From: Cadophora sp. MPI-SDFR-AT-0126
Taxonomy: Eukaryota > Ascomycota > Leotiomycetes > Helotiales > Ploettnerulaceae
Direction: 5' to 3'
NCBI GenBank assembly: GCA_020747065.1
Contig: JAGMVK010000001.1
Coordinates: 2,852,001 to 2,916,000, forward strand
DNA: 64,000 nt
In this document: piece by piece, positions 34,718 to 46,096 of the stretch
How positions within the stretch are numbered: the first letter of the stretch is position 1
How the letters are laid out: the number at the start of each line of letters is the position of its first letter
Notes under the pieces: generated by a model
Told to the model about the DNA's origin: nothing
Databases searched by the model: none
Seen by the model: the letters and a program-made list of their open reading frames with translations, nothing else
Position numbers and translations under genes: made by a program

Positions 34718-35904
34718 TTAGTTCTTGTGACGACTAGGAAGCTCAAATTCACCTTTCCTATCATCTCCATTGGTGCCATTTTCACGGCCCTCCTCGCGAT
34801 CACGCTCATTCTTCGCATCACGATCCCTGGGAGGGTCAGTAGCTGTTAAAGACAAAAAAGACAAGGTCCCTGACCTATCCTCTGGGCTGCGAGAGCGGTC
34901 ACGGTCACGGCGATCGTAGTCTCGGTCACGACGGTCATCCTTACGTGGAGAGTAGTCACCACGGCCACGTCGGGGTGATGGGGAACGGCCGCTACGGCGA
35001 GGAGAGGTACGACGTCCAGCTGGAGCACGCTCACGTTCACGGCCAGTATCGAAGCGCCAGGAGGCAGATGGAGGGGTACGGGCCCACTGACATTGTGTCA
35101 ATCCATGAAACGGGAATATGTAGTAATTGAACTTACCTCAATCTTCAAGAGATCATCGCGAGCAAGACGCTTGTTGTGCATCTCATGGTAGGCATCATCG
35201 GCGTCTCGGCGGCTCTCGTACTCAACGAACGCGAACCTGCTTCAAGTGTCAACCATATTAGAAGATACTTTAAGGTAGACTTGGGAGGACTAACAGGCGG
35301 CTTTGGGCGGTACGAGGTGCTGGGATGTCGCAACGGACAAGACGGCCATAGCTGCAGTACATCATGTCAGTTTCCAGTGCTCATATTGTGAGGGCAAGGA
35401 AGGATAGAAAGAGCAAAAGTGCAAAACAAGATTGCAGGAAGCCCGATCCGCCGTTGTTTAGTGCTCGCGCGCGGAAATATACAAAGACAATGGTCGAGTC
35501 ATTGTGCAACGGCTCGGTCGAACGAGGGCTAAGGAGGTACGAAGCGCAGGCAGGAGACGATTGTGACAGCGAAGTCTCGACGAGGAAGGACGAGGATATA
35601 TGTGGGGGAGGTAGGTAGGTAGGTGGATAGTTCATCGCACTCGAAGGTGATCATCGAAATATCGACGTTGGCTGACATACCGTTCGAATTCGTAGGCAAG
35701 GTCGCGAGCTCGAGTGCCGGGTCCGAAACCCTATTGCAGATCAGATCAGCTTGTGTTTGGATTGTGTTTATGTCTTCTTGCACCGTGCTGCGCGACTGGG
35801 CAAGGGATGTATCGAGAGCAGCAGAAGCGCAGAGCAGAGGAGGACCATGGAAGGTAGGTAGGGAAACTTACAGTGACATAGAGAGTGGTTCCTCCACGAG
35901 ACAT
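34718..35904 (-). CDS. SR-type pre-mRNA splicing factor, one RRM
   Basis: Six exons on the minus strand: 35872-35904, 35681-35730, 35295-35351, 35137-35236, 34875-35086, 34718-34826; 186 residues. An RNA-recognition motif fills the first half, with RNP2 (TLYVTGF) and RNP1 (SRLFAFVEY). After WARTPPSASWRFD the tail is rich in Arg-Ser, Asp-Arg and Arg-Asp pairs, as in SR splicing factors. The protein should bind exonic RNA and recruit the spliceosome in the nucleus. The 48-base segment 34827-34874 has a donor, a CTACTGAC branch and an acceptor yet is in frame without a stop, so both spliced and retained forms are translatable. The 329-base second intron is unusually long for this locus. Confidence 0.9.
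35609..35624 (+). repeat. GTAG tetranucleotide repeat in SR-gene intron
   Basis: About four GTAG units on the plus strand (CTAC in the transcript) inside the 329-base second intron of the SR-protein gene. Confidence 0.6.
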
Positions 35905-36776
35905 CTTGAGTGAAGTGATTGTTTGAGACAAGAAGAGTACTCGATCTGTGTATCAAGAAGGCAAAGTAGACGCGCAAAGTGCTTGCAAGTCTCTAAGGTC
36001 TTGGTCTTGATGTTATTGATGTCGTTGTTGGAGGAGAGATGCAGAAGCGATATGAATAGTTTGGCGATCAAGCTGTTCAAAGATGAGCTGCGCCAAGCCA
36101 CGCTAGCCTCAAAACGAAAAGCGCTCCTTCCCCAGAATATGACGGCACGGCACTCACATGACCTGCAGGCAAATCCGCCTTAGAAGAGCAGAGCCTCATC
36201 ATAATGCAAGTTAACTAATTAACGTTCACTACGCGAGAGATTGACTTCCTTTGGAACGGAAATTGAAAAGCTAATTCTACTCTCACACACTCCACTCATG
36301 CAGTAGGACGCATCTCTTCAACTGATTGAACATGTCAGATTGCATCTGGCTAGACATCTATATGCATGCGAAGCTAGAACCTCTGATTCCGCTATTGCAT
36401 ATCACTGAAAAACATGACATTGAACAAAATGCGCCCTCGATCAACGTAAAATATGACCTATGAAACTCCAATTCTTCGATATTCCCTTAGAGCCATTTCA
36501 CTATGTACTCTTTGACCACTCATCTGCATCTCTCGAATCTATGATGCTCCTTTTGTTGTCCGTCAAATACAGTGCAAGGAAATATCTACTTCTTTCTACA
36601 GAGGCCCCCATGCGCCCGCTCCCAATGCTGACCCAAATGTATCCAGTGGCCGATCTCTTCTGTCATATACAAAGCGATTTTGCCTGTCCTGCTGCGGATA
36701 TCCCAAACTTCAGCCCGAACTCCTCGTCCTGCTAGCTCTCCATGGAGAGGAAACTGGGGCATGAACAAAGTCCTTC
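35905..36776. other. Spacer between two minus-strand genes
   Basis: 870 bases that should hold the SR-gene promoter and leader and the carrier gene's 3' end. No supported gene. Confidence 0.55.
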
Positions 36777-37979
36777 CTACAAATTAGCCTCTTCAGGCCT
36801 GAGAGTGAGTAAGAAGTCTCTAGTCATCTCGAAGCTAAGCCAACTGCTTGCCATGCTTGGAGCAACTTTCAGTAGGTTGGGAACAATGCCTTTGTACATT
36901 CCTTTGATACCTTCTTGCGTTATGATAACTCGAATAGCGTCAAAGATAGACTTGTACTGATAACCCATTCCAGACATGGTGTTTATTTGAAAACGGCGCC
37001 GAAGAACATCGCTATTGTCCTGTTAGCCATGGCCATTCTCCATTTTGATAGGAGCGAAACATACAAAGGATAGGTGCAGGTTTGCGCAACGGCTCCTGAT
37101 ATGGCTCCTGCAGCAAGCTTCCGTACTGCGCTCGGATTCTTATCACCCTCAGGAGTTAAGTATTTCCTGACTAGTTCATAAGTCATGAAATTCAGTCCGA
37201 CCTGATGATCAGGTCAGCGGCCTGCATAAACAGAAAAGAAGCCAACTTACGTAGGGGGCGACTCCCGCCACAGTCGGTATTATACCCCTATAAAGAGCAA
37301 GAATACCGCCTTCTGTTTTGTACATCGTCACCAAGGTCGCCCACATCCCCGGAAGTCGGTCCCGTTGTGTTTGGCTCAGAGCTGCAAAAGATGCAGACTG
37401 GATCGACAGGCGGGTCCTGACAATGTCCAAGGGGTATGTGCAGAACACAGATGTGATGCCTGCCGAACCGCCGCAGACTAGACGACTTACAGAAGTTAAG
37501 TCAGCACCAGGGGAAGGCTCAAAAAACTACTCTGTATCAGTGACTGTGTTGGCAATTACAGCCATGCTATACTTCTGAGGACCTACCTTTTTGTAGAAAT
37601 TATAACTGCCGAATTGCACCGCAGAGTAGGGTACTATCCGGATACAGTTTGTGCCATTTCCTCTCATGAAGCCTCTCCATCCCTCATCTCTCCACATCTT
37701 TGCAAGGCCTTTGCCAACGGATAGTTTATATTCCTCTCGGCCAGCGCTTTGTATCTGAAAAAGAATTTTGAGTCGTTCCAGAGGCGATACGACGGTTCGG
37801 GAGACCGCACCTGCTACTCCTCCAGCGCAGAAGGCTGCAAAGACCGGTTGGGCAAGTAATTCGCGGATCTGGAGCACTTTTGTGCCATATTTGGGTTGAA
37901 GGGACTCTTGCCCAGACTCCTATCCATTTCACACTTAGCGATAGTCTTCAATTCATAGTTCCTTACCTACAGCAGCCAT
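36777..37979 (-). CDS. Mitochondrial carrier, YPR011C type (APS/PAPS transporter)
   Basis: Five exons on the minus strand: 37971-37979, 37587-37919, 37251-37526, 37065-37201, 36777-37011; 329 residues. The first exon is only ATG GCT GCT; the donor GTAGGT and a 51-base intron join it to ESGQESLQPKYG. Three carrier repeats are clear, each with its PX[DE]XX[RK] signature: SPLERLK, YPLDIVR and YPFDVLR. The fragment GGVAGAVSRTVVSPLERLKI with RGNGTNCIRIVPYSAVQFGS is typical of the yeast YPR011C/plant APS-carrier group, which exchanges adenosine 5'-phosphosulfate or 3'-phospho-APS across the inner membrane. A CoA-type carrier is a less likely alternative. Six transmembrane helices are expected. Confidence 0.92.
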
Positions 37980-39344
37980 TTCTAGTGAAAATCGAGAATT
38001 GCACCCGCCACGGCCTGAAGCTCAACGCGTATCCAGAGCCTCAGCGCATGCGAGCAATGACAACACCTCGACGCGCAATGATAACACAAATGGGCCTGTT
38101 CAAGGGCCCAGGACCATCAGCTGAGGGTAAGATCGAGGGAGGATGTTAATTGGAGGCAAAAATGCAGTGGATAGGAAGGTGCGCGTCGCAAATCGTAAGG
38201 CTCAACTAGTCTGTTGCACCAAAGGGATTTAAAGGAGCTGAGCGAAGTCTTGGAGGAATCAATTTGGGGTCCATTCAAGGGAAATCGACGGACGGAGAGG
38301 CGTGAGCAGATATTCGAGGTAGGAGATGCGATCGAGGGTAGGAGTATGGAGGTGCTGCCGAATAGGTGTACGAGATGCTTGGGAGCTCTTCGGTTCTCGA
38401 GGTGTCCTGGTCAATTATTCAAGATCGATGCCAAGCGTCAGAGCTGAATCTGGGGGCGAGCTACTTTGGGCGGGTGGGGCGGGTTAAGGAATAGCGAATT
38501 ATTGCTACAAGAAAGTAATCATGAAGCAAATGCCTCTATGACACGGATAGGCTGTTTTTCTTGTGCAGTTTTGCTGCTAGGAGTAAGTCATAACAGCTTT
38601 GAAGAATTTTACTATGTGGAAAGTCGAAAGATGGAAATAGGAAATGTAGGCTTCCAGTTACAGTCACTTTGCGACGGTAGATACTTCACCCGATTTGGAA
38701 GAGCGGGGAGACAAATTTGCATTTAGGGGCCGCATAAGGTATGCCACGATATCAATAGCAATTCCTTGATCTTCAACTGGGTTGTCAATGGTTAGGAATT
38801 GCGTAGTGGCAATGACTCCATGGAGCTCCTCAAGGCACCCTGGTCGTCTTTTTACAGATTTCAGTACGAGTGATTCTGCAAAGCCCACATCGGAGGTCCG
38901 AAGAACGACTTCATGCTTCTTGTGTCCTTGTAGAAATAAAAGTATCCATATACCAAGTCTCTCGCCATTCCTGAAGGTACTTGATCGTAAGAGGCTGTTC
39001 GTTTCTTCTGATGCTGCAGGCAATGCTTTCTGTGGTCAACGGTGGCCGCAAGCTTCTGCCTTTTGGTTCACCTGGAGTCGAAGTGACAGTAGGATGCACA
39101 AACCATGCTGATAGCCATGGAAGGCCATGGCTTGAACAAAATATTCAATAGGGCAGATTGCCTCGTAGTTATTTCGAAGTGGTCAAGGAGGGGAGATCTG
39201 TGTTTGCAGCCACGGCACGTGATATACCAAGGCCTTGTCGCTTAAGGGCTAGCGCGAAAGGTCCTCCGCACCAAATCAATCCAATTTTCTAATCTCGAGG
39301 TTTCTAAAACTCGACAACCAACAACACAGTCGACAACCGCAACA
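37980..39344. other. Divergent spacer upstream of RPL18
   Basis: 1.4 kb between divergent genes. Several small frames lack ATG starts or family resemblance. A CACGTG box occurs at 39216-39221 close to the RPL18 start. Confidence 0.55.
39216..39221. promoter_or_regulatory. CACGTG E-box upstream of RPL18
   Basis: A perfect CACGTG lies 124 bases before the RPL18 ATG. This is the core site of Cbf1-type bHLH factors, which act at ribosomal protein promoters in some yeasts. Function here is inference from position. Confidence 0.3.
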
Positions 39345-40239
39345 ATGGGTAGGTACCCATCCACCTCCATATGCAAGTGACGGTCTGGAGTAACTACGAT
39401 TGTATTTTGATCGTGAGATTGAAATACATCGAAGGGACCGGACCTAGCGCAGCAAATTCGTGTCGCAAGACCGAAATGCAAAGAGCATAATTGGCCATAG
39501 GCTGACGATGAGGTTCCTTTAGGTATCGACCTTGACGCCCACCACGTCCGGAGCACTCACCGCAAGGCCCCCAAGAGTGACAATGTCTATCTCAAGCTCC
39601 TGGTGAAGCTCTACCGCTTCTTGGCTCGTAAGTCGCTCTCGAAATCATGTTTGCTATAGAGGAGTCCGTCTAATTCTACTTCCCCCACAGGCCGCACCGA
39701 TTCATCATTCAACAAGGTCGTCCTCCGCCGCCTGTTCATGTCTCGCATCAACAGACCCCCAGTTTCGATCTCCCGAATCGTTGCAAACATCTCAGAAAAG
39801 TCGAACAACAAGACTGTTGTTGTTATTGGCACCGTCACCGATAACAACCGTCTCTTGACTGTCCCGAAGCTCAGCGTTGCGGCCCTTCGCTTCACTGCTA
39901 CTGCCCGTGCGCGCATTGTCGCTGCTGGTGGAGAAGTTTTGACTCTCGATCAATTGGCTCTCCGAGCTCCTACTGGAAGCAACACTCTTCTCCTCAGAGG
40001 TCCCAAGAACTCCAGAGAGGCCGTAAAGCACTTTGGCTTTGGTGAGTTTAGTCCTAGGGGGAACCGTGGTTCTGGGCTTGGAACAGGGACCCCATCGCTT
40101 TCATCATATTCGTGCGATTTGTTCATGTGCTAACTCGAGATCAGGTCCCCACAAGCACAAGAAGCCATACGTTGAGTCGAAGGGTCGCAAGTTCGAGAAG
40201 GCCCGTGGACGTAGGCGCTCGAGAGGTTTCAAGGTCTAA
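39345..40239 (+). CDS. RPL18: 60S ribosomal protein L18 (eL18)
   Basis: Four exons: 39345-39348, 39523-39627, 39691-40041, 40145-40239; 184 residues, the family length. The first exon is just ATG G; a 174-base intron then joins [37 protein letters not shown]. The core ([59 protein letters not shown]) and the basic C-terminus ([18 protein letters not shown]) are highly conserved. It is a structural protein of the large cytosolic ribosomal subunit. An intron directly after the start codon is common in fungal ribosomal protein genes. I looked for box C/D snoRNA signals in the introns and found none convincing. Confidence 0.97.
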
Positions 40240-40542
40240 ATGTAGTCACACTGGTGATATGGGTGTGATGGATATTTGGCCCCGGCAATTGAGATATACC
40301 TGGAGACAACTTGGACCTCTGTTAGGGTCATTATGGCGAGCATGGCGTGGAATACTGGTTTGCTTGGCATGAACAAAATGGGAAAACTCAATTGAACGAA
40401 TTCATGAAGTGCAAAAGGCGTCCGATAATGTGTGACCAACCATCTTTGATGATCTCAGAGTTTGTCGATATAATTTTCTCTGATTACTGTTACTGGACAC
40501 AAATTCTATTGCAAGTGATGAAAACTTGAAGTCTATCCATTT
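40240..40542. other. Convergent 3' spacer
   Basis: 300 bases between the RPL18 and MRM2 3' ends; no coding sequence seen. Confidence 0.6.
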
Positions 40543-41843
40543 TCAAGACGCTTCAGAAGCGACGTTCACTTCTTCTATGCTTACATCACCTTTCCTCCTC
40601 AATGCAACGAAAAAGGCTTCTTTTGAATCCTATAAGTAATGAGTGGGAGTGCGAGTGCTCAGTGCGACAGAACACTTACACTACGCGAAGATTCAGGTTT
40701 GTCTCGATGAACAGTCCGAAACATGGCCCTGAGCTGCCTTTCTAACTCCTTGTCCTCAGATCCTTGGTAAAATTTGCATACAAAATGACCACCAATACGA
40801 AGAGTATCGCGAGCGAAGTGTAAGGCTGCAGCACAAAGATCCTAAAAGGCATGGTCAACCAAGACCATCAAATCAAAGTCGAAATGCAATCATACCATAC
40901 TGCCAGCATGGTCTTTGAAATTGATACCGCTTGTGTTCATCATCCTAATGTACGGGTCACTTAGAGTTCTCTTCCAAAACCCAGTAGTTTGAGGCCAGGG
41001 TTCGGACATATCACTCAAAACCACATCCACCATTCGCTCCGATCCGTCGTGGGACTTCCTCTCCTTCTTCTTGGCTGGCATAGGTTCAAGGCCATCTTTG
41101 CTGTCCATATGTCTTTCGTGGTCTAAATAGCTCTCGTCTTGCTCAGAGACTAGCGTTTTCGTGTCTTTCGTGTTTGGCTCTTCAAATGCAGAAACGAATT
41201 GTTGTTTGGGGCGTCCTCGGTCTGGGTCGGACAGAAATCGCTTCACTTCGGCCTGTACGCCTGCTGATAGAAAGTTTCCCTGGAATGTCGAAACGCCTTT
41301 CGGTGGATTCGCGGGAATGATGTCAATTCCAATGATTCGACCATAAGGTTTCGTCCGTTCCACTGCGACCTGTACTGGTGTAAGTACATGTTATAGACAG
41401 ACACAAAACCAGGGCAAGACAACCTGTGACCAACTTCCCGGTGCATAGCCCTATCGAAGATTAGACCTGCTCCTATCTTCGATTGCCAATTGCCTTACGA
41501 GATCTACAACGGTTTGCCCAGCCTTGAAAATTCTGTACTTGGAATCGATCTACCTCCATCAGCAAGATACTCTTGAGCGAGCTTCGGTCCCAATCGCACG
41601 TACTTCCAGAAGCTTGAAGGCGGCTCTACTTTTCAAACCTTGAACTTTAGCATCTCGAGCAAAAGGGTCCCTCCCTTGTCGGCTCTTCCACCTTGTTGAA
41701 GACGATGAGCAGCGAATGTTCGCTGTTTGTGGTGTAGAAATGCCAAATGAACCTTGACTTTCCGGACAGACCAGTGCTTGGTCGCAACGCACCCCAATAG
41801 GGCGAGTTCTGCGGATTGCCCTGAAGGCAGATCGCGACAGCAT
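40543..41843 (-). CDS. MRM2: Mitochondrial 21S rRNA 2'-O-methyltransferase (MRM2-like, FtsJ/RrmJ family)
   Basis: Six exons on the minus strand: 41604-41843, 41499-41549, 41424-41450, 40896-41369, 40680-40841, 40543-40629; 346 residues. A basic N-terminal leader (MLSRSAFRAIRRTRP) suggests mitochondrial import. The FtsJ fold shows KSRAAFKLLE with the catalytic Lys, VVDLGYAPGSWSQVA for S-adenosylmethionine binding, IIGIDIIP, VVLSDMSEPW with the catalytic Asp, and HFVCKFYQG with the second Lys. A polar insert of about 70 residues precedes VVLSDM. The enzyme is expected to 2'-O-methylate a uridine in the peptidyl-transferase centre of the mitochondrial large rRNA. Exon 3 is only 27 bases (GYAPGSWSQ) and encodes the cofactor loop; without it the motif is lost, which strongly supports the splicing. 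Confidence 0.92.
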
Positions 41844-42318
41844 ATAGCAGTTGCGTCCACTGATGGCTTGGATAGAATGGAGGACGTGGTGAAGCTCTCA
41901 GTTCGCTGCTTGACACAAGTCCGTGCGAGAGCTGGAAGCCGAGGCTGCGATCCCTGGATTTGACAAGGCTGCACTCTCCACTCGAGCTCACAAATCATAT
42001 CGATGCTGTATAGCGAGTATAAAGCAGACAACCGTGATGTCTCTGCCTTCGTATTGATGACAGGAAGTTATATTTTGCGCAAGACAATATAGACAGCACG
42101 ACAACAAAGTCTTCCACCGATCCCAGGGGTATGCCAGACCACAGACCCAGCTATTGACAGCATCAATTTCTCTAAGTCAACTCAATTGTTGTCACTTTCA
42201 TTACTGTAACACTTAATCCCAATCGCCGAATCCAATACTCCTAAGGCTCGAACACAACCATGCATCCCAGTTCCATCTACTCCAGGTCCAGGGCATTGCA
42301 ATACGACCACAAAAACAA
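41844..42318. other. Short spacer between two minus-strand genes
   Basis: About 475 bases; promoter of the methyltransferase gene and 3' end of the coiled-coil gene. Nothing else seen. Confidence 0.6.
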
Positions 42319-44485
42319 TCAAGCCAAAAAACTCGCTCCAACACCTCGACGATCTTTCTTCAAGGGAGAGAATACACCAAATCCACTCGAAGTCCCAACG
42401 GCACTGTTCAAGCCCTTGCGACTGGAAAGGCCGCCTTTGCCCAGCAGTCTAGGGGGACCAAGGGCGACTTTGGAAGGTCTCTTAGTAACCTCTCCATCTT
42501 CTTCATCAAACAAAGTCTTGCTTCCTCCCAGTAACTTGCGTTTCTTCTTCTTGGCTCCGCCATCTTCAACATCGAGGTTCCCTGAATGGCCCTGGGAAGC
42601 CTTGGTATTGATCAGTTTGTGAGGCTCCTCGGTGGTTTTGCTCGGAACAGCGACAGCAACTTTGGGATGCTCATTTTCTCCATCTTCCTCCTCAACCACC
42701 TGATCCAACGTGCTTACAGCCTTTGAAGCCTTCTTAGAGATCGACTTCTTGTTCCTGACGCTAGCTTTAGAATCTCGAAGAATGTTCTTCTCCACAGTTG
42801 ATGGCTTGGTAGCAGCTCTCCTTTGAGTCTTGGACTCGAGATGAGCTGAAGGGGTTGAGGCGGCGTCGTCGTCGACGGGGCGTCCGGACTGCTCATTTTG
42901 CTGTTGCTCCGCTCCCCGACTTCCGGTTTCTCCTGGATGTTCTCCTCCCTCTAGGTTCTGGGAGTTTGCATCCTGGTCAGGGGTATCTGGGGTGATATTC
43001 ATAGTTCGGTTGAGGAAGGGGGTGATGGAAAACATCGACTTCTCACCAACCATGGTCTGGTCCGTTCGACCTCTCTTGACCGGCGCTCTCTTTCCTCTAA
43101 AAGCCACTCCATCTGGAGTGCCGATCTCAACATCATTACTCATCTCGGAAGCGCCTCTCTTCCGTCCCTTTGTAGAAGCTGCTTTATTCAGACTAGACGC
43201 AGGCTTCGTTGTTGTCGCACGGGTATTGCTGAGCTCAGCCTGGCATTCTTTCAGCTCTTCCTTGGTGGCCCGTAATTTCGTCCGGAATTGGTCCAGTTTG
43301 CTTTCAAGTACAGCCTCCCGAGCTTGCAAGGACTTGATTTCTTTCTGTGTTTCCTTGCGGATTCGTTCCTTGTCACGCTTTTCGTGCGCCAGCTCAGTCT
43401 TTAATTTGTCGACTTGGCTTTGCAATTCTGCCTCAACGCCCTTCCAAGAGCTTTCCTTCCCTCGTTTCTCTCGAGCCAGTTCCTTCTGTAGCTCCTCGAC
43501 TTGATTCTGCAATTCGATCTCCGCTTCCTTATACACCATCTCCTTACCCCGCTTCTCCCGTGCCAATTCCTCTTGTAATTCCTCGAGCTGATTCTGCAAG
43601 TCGATCTCAGCTTCTTTGCGCGCCTTCTCCTTCCCTCGCTTTTCTCGAGTGAGGGCTTTCTGAGCCTCGTCCAGCTGGTTTTGAAGCTCCATCTCCACTT
43701 CCTTGCGCGCCTTATCCTGCTCCCGTCTCTCTCGAACAAGTTCTTTCTGAAGGGAATCCAGTTGGTTCTGAAGTTCGGTTTCTCTCTCGCTGGTCTGGAT
43801 TCTCTGTGCTGCACGCTTAGAAGCGCGTTTTTCGGTTTCTAGTTCGACCTCCAAGGTACTGACTTGTCGTTGTAGAGCCAATTTTTCTGCGAGAAGGTTC
43901 TGTTGGGACGAGGCCTGGGAACGTAGGTGCTCAAGCTCGGGTCTCAATGTCGCTAGCTCGCGAGAAAGCGACAATTTGTCAGCAAGAACTTTCGCCGAAT
44001 CTGTTGTGATGCCATTCATCGAAATTAATTCCGCCTATTGAAGTCAGTCTCTACAGTGCCCACGGGATTAAGTTTCCCGCGACGAGAACAGCTACCTTCA
44101 TATTGTTTAACTCCCTTGCTTGCACCCGAAGCTCAGCTTCCTGACGCCGGGAATGCTCCTGGGTATCGCTCAATTGCTCTCGAAGCTCTCCTGCAGTTAG
44201 CTCCAACAAATCGTTCCTGTCATCTCCCACTGCCAACTGCTCGTGTAATTCGTCGTTCTCATTCTCTAACATGAGTATCCGTAGTCGTAACCGCCGTGCG
44301 CCTTCGTCCTTTATGATCATTTCCGTATTACGTAGGTTTTCTTGGTAGGCCAATTCTAAGCATTGTATTTTGGACAAATGCTGCACGGTTGTTAGCACAG
44401 GCAAATGGTTCTTGGGAGGGGACCGGACACTCTCAGTATGATCGTCATCGATGAAAGTTATTGATGAATTCATTTCTGCTGCCAT
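42319..44485 (-). CDS. Coiled-coil protein with five 29-residue repeats
   Basis: Two exons, 44096-44485 and 42319-44034, with a 61-base intron; 701 residues. The N-terminus has SSITFIDDDHTESV and then leucine-rich helix up to about residue 215. Residues 217-361 are five tandem 29-residue repeats of the type ELQNQLDELQKELAREKRGK, encoded by 87-bp DNA repeats. The C-terminal half is basic and disordered (KKRKLLGG, KKSISKKASK) and ends SPLKKDRRGVGASFLA. The long central rod and basic tail suggest a structural or chromatin/spindle-associated protein, but I cannot name a family, and that role is only inference. The gene starts 326 bases from the divergent OST3/6 gene, so they probably share a promoter region. 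Confidence 0.82.
43342..43776 (-). repeat. Five tandem 87-bp coding repeats
   Basis: Units at 43690-43776, 43603-43689, 43516-43602, 43429-43515 and 43342-43428. Each encodes 29 residues starting (E/D)LQ(N/S)Q. Units 2 to 4 are most alike (REKRGKE); the outer two have diverged more. Confidence 0.88.
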
Positions 44486-44811
44486 TGAATCATGTAACTA
44501 TTCATGTGCGGGAAGGATAGAGTCGGATGTTGTGGAGTGATGATTACAGAACGATGAGGGAACGCGTCGTGCGAACGTTTTCTGATGTTTGTCAACAAAC
44601 CGGGACCAGGCCCTGTGGCGGCGCCAAGAGTGCATCAAGCCACGCCTGGAGGTGTTCTTGCTCTCCACTTCTCTAGCCACAATTAGAGGTACGAAGGTAC
44701 TGTACCCGTTCTCGTTACCGAGAGGACACGACACCTCGAGCAGCTCCATCCTCAACTTCAACTGTTCTTGAAAATCTTGAGTGTCCACTCTCCTCTCTGA
44801 ATATCGCCAAC
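44486..44811. promoter_or_regulatory. Shared divergent promoter region
   Basis: 326 bases separate the start codons of the coiled-coil gene and the OST3/6 gene. Both promoters must fit here. No specific binding motif is called. Confidence 0.5.
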
Positions 44812-46096
44812 ATGCATTGCCTCAAAGGGCTGGTTATTTCCCTTCTGCCTTTCATGGCCTTCGCAGCCAAAAGGCCCGCCGCCGCAGACCGATTCGAGAC
44901 GTTTCATTCGAAAGCTCTGTCATCGTCCCCATTGAAGCTCGATGACTCTCTCTATGGGAAGCTTACCACAGCACCGAGAGACTATGCAGTCGCCGTTTTG
45001 CTTACGGCTTTGGAATCTCGATTCGGATGTCAGTTGTGTCGTGAATTCCAGCCAGAGTGGGAATTGCTGTCCAAAAGTTGGATCAAAGGAGATAAGAAAG
45101 GAGAATCAAGATTGATTTATGGCACCTTGGACTTCACCGATGGGAAGAACACTTTCCAATCCGTAAATGCTTTCTTTGACCTCCCAACTAATTTCTGCTA
45201 ATGTGATTGTAGCTCGGTCTTCAGACTGCCCCGGTCCTCCTTCTTTTCCAACCAACCATTGGCCCTCATGCCACTGCAGACAGTGGTCCCATCAGATACG
45301 ACTTCACAAATGGGTACATCTCGTTGGAGTTATTCATACGGCTGAGCTAATTAGACGCCAGGCCCCAATCCGCTGAACAGGCTCACTCTTGGATCACTCG
45401 ACACCTTCCTGATCGTCCACATCCACAAGTTATCCGGCCCATCAATTGGGTTCGTGTTATAGCTGTAACCACAACGGTCCTTGGGACGATCACTTTTCTG
45501 AGTGTTACCTGGCCATACCTGTTGCCAATCATTCAAAATCGCAATGTCTGGGCAGCCATCAGCTTGATTGCCATCCTGCTCTTCACGAGCGGGCACATGT
45601 TCAACCATATTCGAAAAGTGCCTTATGTCGCTGGCAATGGAAAGGGTGGTGTTAGCTATTTTGCTGGCGGGTTTTCTAATCAGTACGGCCTTGAAACGCA
45701 GATCGTTGCTGCCATGTGTATGTCGAACGACTTCAATGTAGTCCAAAGGCGCTGACTTGTTTTATAGATGGAATTCTCTCGTTCGCTACCATTTCGCTGG
45801 CCTTGAAAGTTCCACGCATATCAGACCCCAGGACACAGCAGGTCGCCGTTATAATTTGGGGAGCCGTGATTTTTGTTATGTACAGCTTCCTACTGAGCAC
45901 CTTTAGGATCAAGGTAAGTCCATTTCTACTATGTGACTTTCAACCCTTGGTGAAGTTGGCGGTATCAGCTCACTCATACCAACACACATTGCCAACATGT
46001 CCCTGTGGTATTCAATCCTTGGGAATTTGGACCAATAGCAACTGACTTGCACATTAGAACGGCGGGTACCCATTTTGGTTACCTCCTTTTGCGTAG
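44812..46096 (+). CDS. Oligosaccharyltransferase subunit OST3/OST6
   Basis: Five exons: 44812-45162, 45213-45313, 45362-45717, 45768-45913, 46058-46096; 330 residues. A signal peptide (MHCLKGLVISLLPFMAFAA) leads into a lumenal thioredoxin-like domain with the redox motif GCQLCREF. Four membrane segments follow, with landmarks VRVIAVTTTVLGTITFLSV, AAISLIAILLFTSGHMFN, IVAAMYGILSFATISLAL and VAVIIWGAVIFVMYSFLL. The 39-base last exon adds NGGYPFWLPPFA, the conserved C-terminus. The subunit holds acceptor proteins through mixed disulfides while the complex N-glycosylates them in the ER. OST3 and OST6 paralogues cannot be told apart here. Confidence 0.94.

Noticed and set aside
38664..39023. 119-codon minus-strand frame before RPL18
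   Set aside because: Starts with a non-ATG codon and has no family resemblance.
39349..39522. Possible snoRNA inside the first RPL18 intron
   Set aside because: No proper C box near the 5' side paired with a D box near the 3' side; only a weak TGACGATGA-like string by the acceptor.
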